A DNA stretch of 64,000 nt, taken from positions 1 through 64,000 of the forward strand of contig CAKRFU010000012.1 of NCBI GenBank assembly GCA_934320845.1, in the 5' to 3' direction. The notes under the pieces were generated by a model, which saw only the letters and a list, made by a program, of their open reading frames with translations, was not told the DNA's origin and searched no databases. Source of the stretch: an uncultured Lachnospiraceae bacterium (lineage in GTDB: Bacteria; Bacillota; Clostridia; Lachnospirales; Lachnospiraceae). This document shows positions 58,970 through 64,000 of this stretch, piece by piece (positions within the stretch are counted from its first letter, which is position 1; each line of letters opens with the position of its first letter). Made by a program: the position numbers and the translations under genes.

Positions 58970-61750
58970 TTATTCTTCCCCATCCTGAACCGGTTCAGCA
59001 GTTTCAACCGGTGCTTCTGTTGGTGTAGTATTCTTTTTCCTGTCATACTCAGCTTTTGTCGGAAGATTTTCAAGTTCGGCTTTATATTCATCATACATTG
59101 CCTTTAAACTTGTATATTCTGCATAACCCTTACATGCATCCAGTGCCTGTTTTGCTGAATCAATGAGAAGCTGCATATTTGACGGCTGATATACATAACC
59201 ATGCATTCTCTTTATCCTTGTTCTGGCAAGATTAATCCTGTTTTTATATATCTGATTATTTAAAGCTCTCTGTGAATCATTTTTCTTCTTCTCAACAAGT
59301 CTCTCATTTTCCTCTTTCTGCTGTTTCTCGTATGCTTTTACTACTTTCTTCCAATCTACGGTCTCATCTTTAAGAGAATCGTATTTATTTCTTGCCCTTA
59401 TCGCATAATCTGTCCTGACATCATCATCCACAATACTTGATATCATGTCAGTAAGCTTTTTATAATCATTTTCAAGGTCGTAATAATCCGCTATATCCTT
59501 AATATACATCTTCTCAAATTTTTTGAGAGCCTTGAGGACTTCTTTCTGATACTGTTTATCTTTAAGTACCTGAACTTCCTCCGCTTTCTCAGATAAAATT
59601 GACTTAGAAAAATAATCCATGCCTGCCGGTCTTGTCTTGCTTCCCGCAACAGCCGTTCCCTCAATAATATTACCTGCACCATCATATTTTGCAAGACTTA
59701 TCGTAGACGGCATTGTAAAATCCTGTGGTTTTAACTTTTCATGTATCTTATCCATATAATCTTTCCAGATTACACCCGGAATTGATGCACCTGATGCTCC
59801 GGGCATTGCCCTAGGAGTATCATATCCAGCCCACACAACTGTCGTATAATACTTTGTATATCCACAGAACCATACATCCTTACTTGAGTTTGTCGTACCT
59901 GTTTTACCGGCACATATCTGTCCGTTATCAAGTTTTAACTTGCGTCCTGTTCCGTAAGACTCATTGAACACGCCTTTTAAAACATCTGTCATCATCCATG
60001 CGGCATCTTCTGAATAGACCTGTGTTTTCTCATTATTATTTTTATAAACAACACCGTCAGATACATGCTCTATCTTCTTTACACATGTCCTGTCACTGTA
60101 ACTTCCATTATTGGCGAGTGTCGAAAATCCTTTAGCCATATCAACTACACGCACACCCTCAGTAAATCCACCAAGAGAAAGTGCCATATTGTCATTATCT
60201 ATATAACTTATATTGTGAAAATGAAGTTTATCAAGGAATGACAGACCGTATTTGACTGAAATATTGTCAAGAACCTGCCATGCAACTGTATTGAGTGACC
60301 TTGCAACAGCCTCTCTAATGTGTACACTTCCGTAATAAGCACCACCCGCATTTGACGGACCGTTTGTAAATTTATGGTCATTTACTATTGTCGAAGGGGA
60401 ATAAAGTCCCGATTCAAATCCCGGAGCATAATCTATAAGAGGTTTTATCGCACTTCCCGACTGTCTTGCTGCAAGATATGCTCTGTTATACTGGTCGTTT
60501 TTTCCTCTTCCTCCTACAATTGCTTCAACGTAACCTGTTTCATTGTTAACACAGACTGCTGCCCCCTGGAGAGCATACTTACCCGAATCATTGTCCTTTT
60601 CCTTATTAAAGGCAAGTCCTTCATCTACAGATTTTTGTAATTTCTTCTGTTTTTTCATATTTATGGAAGTATAAATCTTGTATCCTCCCGAACGGATACT
60701 CTCAATCTTCTCATTGTATGCTTTTGAATATGTTTTGTTGTATTTCTGGTAATCTTCTTTTGAATCGAATACATATTTGAATTTAAAATCTTCTTTTTCC
60801 ATAAGTGAGATAGCGGCACAATGAATGGCATAACTTATAACATATGTCTCATTGCTGCTGCCTTCTTCAGACAACTGTTTTATATTTAACTTCTTTTTCA
60901 CCGCAGCCTTATACTCTTTTGGAGTTATAACACCCTCATTACACATAGTTTTAAGCACACGGTTTCTCTTCTTTAATGCTGCCTGTGGATGAAGCACCGG
61001 ATTGTAAGATGCCGGACTGTTTGAAAGTCCTATAAGCATAGCCGCCTCCTGTGGCTCAAGGTCAGCACATTTCTTTCCAAAATAATATCTGCTTGCTGCT
61101 CCGACACCATAACATTTGTTGCCGTAAAAATTGCTGTTGCAATAAAACTCCATAATCTGTGCCTTTGTAAACTTGCTCTCAATAGTCGGTGCAAGAAGTA
61201 TCTCGGCAATTTTTCTCGTATAACTTTTATTCTGTGTAAGCAGATTATTCTTTATAACCTGCTGCGTAATCGTACTTCCTCCCTGTGTAATTTCCATATT
61301 ATGTTTCAACAGGGAAACTCCGGCTCTCATAGTAGCAACAAGGTCTACTCCTCCATGAGTTTTAAAACGCTTATCCTCAACAGCAATATATCCGTCATAA
61401 ATATATGGTGATATGTCATTTATGCTCACATATTTATAACTTCCGGCATTTACTGAACCAACCTTTTTGCCGTTGGAATCATATACTACCGTATCCTCTT
61501 TCATAATAAAGTCATCCTTGCTAAGATGAACAAGTTTGTCAAATACTTCCTCTCTCGCCTCTGTAAACATAGGCAGAACTTTGACATATACACACAAACC
61601 AACAATTCCGCCAATTACCATAATAGATGCAAGTATTCCCATGACAGCACCAAGTATATTTGACACTACACCTACATAACTTCCTATCGCACCTATTATA
61701 ATACGGAAAACATCCTTTGCATTTTTTACATATTTGCGTAAAGTGTTCAT
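58970..61750 (-). CDS. Class A penicillin-binding protein (transglycosylase/transpeptidase)
   Basis: 926 residues from MNTLRKYVKNAKD. One N-terminal membrane segment (GILASIMVIGGIVGLCVYVKVL). The GT51 transglycosylase domain has AVEDKRFKTHGGVD and GGSTITQQVIKN. The transpeptidase domain has SxxK in ARQSGSAIKP, SLN and KTGTTNSSKD. A long C-terminal coiled, Lys/Glu-rich extension (about 735-926) goes beyond the usual length. GGAGG precedes this ATG; the frame extends to 61774 without a ribosome site. It polymerises and cross-links peptidoglycan. Confidence 0.94.
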   Translation of the reverse strand: MNTLRKYVKNAKDVFRIIIGAIGSYVGVVSNILGAVMGILASIMVIGGIVGLCVYVKVLPMFTEAREEVFDKLVHLSKDDFIMKEDTVVYDSNGKKVGSVNAGSYKYVSINDISPYIYDGYIAVEDKRFKTHGGVDLVATMRAGVSLLKHNMEITQGGSTITQQVIKNNLLTQNKSYTRKIAEILLAPTIESKFTKAQIMEFYCNSNFYGNKCYGVGAASRYYFGKKCADLEPQEAAMLIGLSNSPASYNPVLHPQAALKKRNRVLKTMCNEGVITPKEYKAAVKKKLNIKQLSEEGSSNETYVISYAIHCAAISLMEKEDFKFKYVFDSKEDYQKYNKTYSKAYNEKIESIRSGGYKIYTSINMKKQKKLQKSVDEGLAFNKEKDNDSGKYALQGAAVCVNNETGYVEAIVGGRGKNDQYNRAYLAARQSGSAIKPLIDYAPGFESGLYSPSTIVNDHKFTNGPSNAGGAYYGSVHIREAVARSLNTVAWQVLDNISVKYGLSFLDKLHFHNISYIDNDNMALSLGGFTEGVRVVDMAKGFSTLANNGSYSDRTCVKKIEHVSDGVVYKNNNEKTQVYSEDAAWMMTDVLKGVFNESYGTGRKLKLDNGQICAGKTGTTNSSKDVWFCGYTKYYTTVVWAGYDTPRAMPGASGASIPGVIWKDYMDKIHEKLKPQDFTMPSTISLAKYDGAGNIIEGTAVAGSKTRPAGMDYFSKSILSEKAEEVQVLKDKQYQKEVLKALKKFEKMYIKDIADYYDLENDYKKLTDMISSIVDDDVRTDYAIRARNKYDSLKDETVDWKKVVKAYEKQQKEENERLVEKKKNDSQRALNNQIYKNRINLARTRIKRMHGYVYQPSNMQLLIDSAKQALDACKGYAEYTSLKAMYDEYKAELENLPTKAEYDRKKNTTPTEAPVETAEPVQDGEE

Positions 61751-61822
61751 AACTTTCCTCCAACTAAAAATCAACTGTAAAATATTTTTTGCGAAAATAT
61801 CTCACCATATTATAATACAATT

Positions 61823-61885
61823 TTTTGATATAAGTGTAAAGTTTTATTGGTTTTTGTTGACATGATTTTTTCACTAGCTTAGAAT
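61823..61885. promoter_or_regulatory. Divergent promoters between the PBP gene and tyrA
   Basis: Plus strand for tyrA: TTGACA (61857-61862), 17-base spacer, TAGAAT (61880-61885). Minus strand for the PBP: TTTACA, about 17 bases, TATTAT near 61810-61838. The gap holds no other gene. Confidence 0.55.
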
Positions 61886-61949
61886 AAATAGGAAACAAAT
61901 CGGTATTATATTTTATACTGAAATCAGGATTATTACGAAAGGTTATATC

Positions 61950-62822
61950 ATGACTGAACAACTTATCTTAAAAAATTTTGGATTTGTAGGCTTTGGACTT
62001 ATCGGCGGCTCTATAGCACATGCCATCAGGGAAATATATCCAGAGTCTTATATTATCGCATATAATTATTACCGTACCAAACCGCATAAAAAACTTGAAA
62101 GTGCAAAAGCAGATGGCATTCTAAACGAAATCTGCACGTATCTTTCCGATTTTTCACAATGTGACATAATCTTTTTATGTGCTCCGGTACTTACAAACAT
62201 ATCATATCTTAAAGAACTCGCCCCATACATATCTGAAAAATGCATCATTACCGATGTAGGAAGTGTTAAGGGAAATATACATCATACAATAGAAAACCTG
62301 GGGCTTAACAGTCATTTCGTCGGCGGCCACCCTATGACCGGTTCTGAAAAAACAGGCTATGCAAACTCAGATTCATCATATCTGAAAAATGCATATTATA
62401 TACTTACACCGACAACTGAAACACCAGAAGAATATACATCATGGCTTAAAAACTTCATAATTGCAGCCGGCTCTCATTGTGAAATCATGGACTATGAAAC
62501 ACACGATAAGATAACTGCTGCCATAAGTCATTGTCCTCATCTGATTTCAGCTTCACTCATAAATACTGTTGCAAAAGAAGATGCTGACGGCAGCTACGGA
62601 AAACTCGCTGCCGGTGGTTTAAAGGATATTACACGCATTTCGTCATCTTCCCCTGAAATGTGGCAGAACATATGTCTTTCAAACCCCGATGCGATTACAT
62701 CTTTTCTTGACAAATATATTCAGACACTTACTGACGCAAAGAATGCTGTTAGTAATCGTGATGAAGATAAACTTATGAAAATATTTGAAAATGCAAAAAA
62801 ATATCGTGATAATCTTAACTAA
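61950..62822 (+). CDS. tyrA: Prephenate dehydrogenase
   Basis: 290 residues. The N-terminal Rossmann fold is visible as FGFVGFGLIGGSIAHAIRE. Conserved catalytic/substrate blocks TDVGSVKGNI, FVGGHPMTGSEKTGYANSD and SHCPHLISASLIN follow. It converts prephenate to 4-hydroxyphenylpyruvate for tyrosine synthesis, using NAD. Length is right for the single-domain enzyme with no ACT domain. It is 14 bases from the helicase gene, so the two are likely co-transcribed. Confidence 0.94.
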   Translation: MTEQLILKNFGFVGFGLIGGSIAHAIREIYPESYIIAYNYYRTKPHKKLESAKADGILNEICTYLSDFSQCDIIFLCAPVLTNISYLKELAPYISEKCIITDVGSVKGNIHHTIENLGLNSHFVGGHPMTGSEKTGYANSDSSYLKNAYYILTPTTETPEEYTSWLKNFIIAAGSHCEIMDYETHDKITAAISHCPHLISASLINTVAKEDADGSYGKLAAGGLKDITRISSSSPEMWQNICLSNPDAITSFLDKYIQTLTDAKNAVSNRDEDKLMKIFENAKKYRDNLN

Positions 62823-62836
62823 TATGGAGGTAAACA

Positions 62837-64000
62837 ATGAATATATTAGAAGGTTTAAATCCTGAACAGGAAAAAGCCGTAAAACACTTTGAAGGCCCTC
62901 TTTTGATACTTGCAGGTGCAGGTTCAGGCAAAACAAGAGTTTTGACTCACAGAATTGCTTTTTTGATAAATGAATACAATGTCAGGCCCTGGAATATTCT
63001 TGCACTGACATTTACAAATAAAGCGGCAGGCGAAATGCGTGAACGTGTAAAATCTCTGCTTGCCGATGAAGCCGACGATATATGGGTCAGCACATTCCAT
63101 TCTACATGTGTACGCATACTAAGAAGAAATATCGAAGCTTTAGGTTACTCCCGCAGTTTTACCATCTATGACGGTGATGACCAGAAAACACTTATGCGTG
63201 AAATCATAAAATACCTTAATCTTGACCCAAAGAAATATAAAGAGAGAACTTTTATGAATGCTATCTCATCTGCAAAAGATGAACTTGTCACACCCGAAGA
63301 ATACGAAAAAATGGCTGTGGGCGACCACCAAAAGGAACTTTATGCCCGTGCTTACAGGGAATACGAACGCAGACTTCACGATGCAAATGCACTTGATTTT
63401 GATGACCTTATCTGCAAAACCGTACAGTTATTCAAAGAAAACGCCGATGTACTCGAATACTATCAAAACAGATTTAAATATATTATGGTAGACGAATATC
63501 AGGACACTAACACGGCTCAGTTTAAACTTATTCATCTCCTTGCAAACACACGCGGCGAAAGCGGCAAAAACCTGCATAATCTCTGCGTAGTAGGTGATGA
63601 TGACCAGTCAATCTACAAATTCCGTGGTGCTAACATAAAAAATATTCTCAATTTTGAAAATTCATATCCTGAAACAGAAGTTATCAAACTTGAAGAAAAT
63701 TACCGTTCAACCCAGAATATTCTTGATGCTGCCAATGCTGTCATAAAAAATAACCAGGTCAGAAAAGATAAATCGCTTTGGACGCACCATGAAAAAGGAG
63801 ACCTTATCTATCTGTCGCAATTTGACTCTGATTATGACGAAGCGTCATCGATAGCAGCAGCTATTGCAGCAGTCACAAGAAGCGGTCAGGCTGACTACAA
63901 AGATTTTGCCATTCTCTACAGAACTAATGCACAATCCCGTATTTTTGAGGAAAAACTTGTAACCAATAACATTCCATATAGAATTGTCGGTGCAGTAAAC
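62837..64000 (+). CDS. pcrA: ATP-dependent DNA helicase, PcrA/UvrD family (5' part)
   Basis: The frame starts at ATG 62837 after GGAGG and is open to the right edge, 388 codons of an expected 720-780. Walker A AGAGSGKTRVLTHRI (about 27-41), TFTNKAAGEMRERV, STFHSTCVRILR, Walker B MVDEYQDTN and motif III VVGDDDQSIYKFRGA are all visible. It unwinds DNA in repair and replication restart. The symbol is by family; a UvrD/Rep paralogue is possible. Confidence 0.93.
   Translation, partial: MNILEGLNPEQEKAVKHFEGPLLILAGAGSGKTRVLTHRIAFLINEYNVRPWNILALTFTNKAAGEMRERVKSLLADEADDIWVSTFHSTCVRILRRNIEALGYSRSFTIYDGDDQKTLMREIIKYLNLDPKKYKERTFMNAISSAKDELVTPEEYEKMAVGDHQKELYARAYREYERRLHDANALDFDDLICKTVQLFKENADVLEYYQNRFKYIMVDEYQDTNTAQFKLIHLLANTRGESGKNLHNLCVVGDDDQSIYKFRGANIKNILNFENSYPETEVIKLEENYRSTQNILDAANAVIKNNQVRKDKSLWTHHEKGDLIYLSQFDSDYDEASSIAAAIAAVTRSGQADYKDFAILYRTNAQSRIFEEKLVTNNIPYRIVGAVN

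Overview
The window is chromosomal DNA of a low-GC, spore-forming Firmicute, most likely a member of the Lachnospiraceae. The basis is the 16S rRNA 5' end at the left edge, Clostridia-type gene content (a PdaB-type sporulation deacetylase, an FMN-riboswitch-controlled RibU, an aldo/keto reductase with 4Fe-4S motifs) and strong Shine-Dalgarno sequences throughout. The organism was judged from sequence features only; no database was searched.

Layout. 1-2600: start of a 16S gene on the minus strand behind three tandem promoters, then upp and an aldo/keto reductase (minus). 2785-52792: one polysaccharide deacetylase gene (PdaB-like) broken into three pieces by two recombinase-bearing elements. 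Piece 1 (2785-3052) is separated from piece 2 (13274-13604) by a 10.2 kb element with a TnpX/TndX-type large serine recombinase, an SseB-like protein, a 1297-residue hybrid sensor kinase, a sugar-type solute-binding lipoprotein, a DUF3592 protein, a MerR regulator and a riboflavin ECF transporter with its FMN riboswitch. Piece 2 is separated from piece 3 (52504-52792) by a 38.9 kb prophage. Joining the pieces at the short shared cores gives one 295-codon open frame with all deacetylase motifs, so the gene would be restored by excision of both elements.

The prophage is a contractile-tailed (PBSX/XkdK-type) temperate phage. From left to right it has a small RNA, the minus-strand late operon (lysin, holin, Kelch-repeat fibre, baseplate, tape measure, frameshifted tail chaperone, tube, sheath, connectors, capsid, scaffold, MuF head protein with a fused metallopeptidase-like tail, portal, terminase), a late activator, a replication module built on PcfJ, an HNH protein and an HUH rolling-circle initiator rather than a helicase/primase set, a run of very small early genes, a divergent repressor/operator switch, and an accessory region. 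The accessory region carries a membrane-wHTH protein, a second small RNA, a GHKL ATPase / STAS-like / PIN nuclease operon, and the large serine integrase next to attR.

Right of the prophage (52800-64000) are ordinary chromosomal genes: a broken chemotaxis receptor, a Na/Pi cotransporter, a Big2 surface protein, a flavodoxin-GNAT fusion, a membrane protein, a class A penicillin-binding protein, prephenate dehydrogenase and the start of a PcrA/UvrD helicase.

The most noteworthy points are the doubly interrupted sporulation gene, the ATPase/STAS/PIN cassette, the MuF-metallopeptidase plus putative immunity gene, three exact copies of a 16-bp palindrome inside the prophage, and a pair of related terminator-ended small RNA genes near the two ends of the phage.
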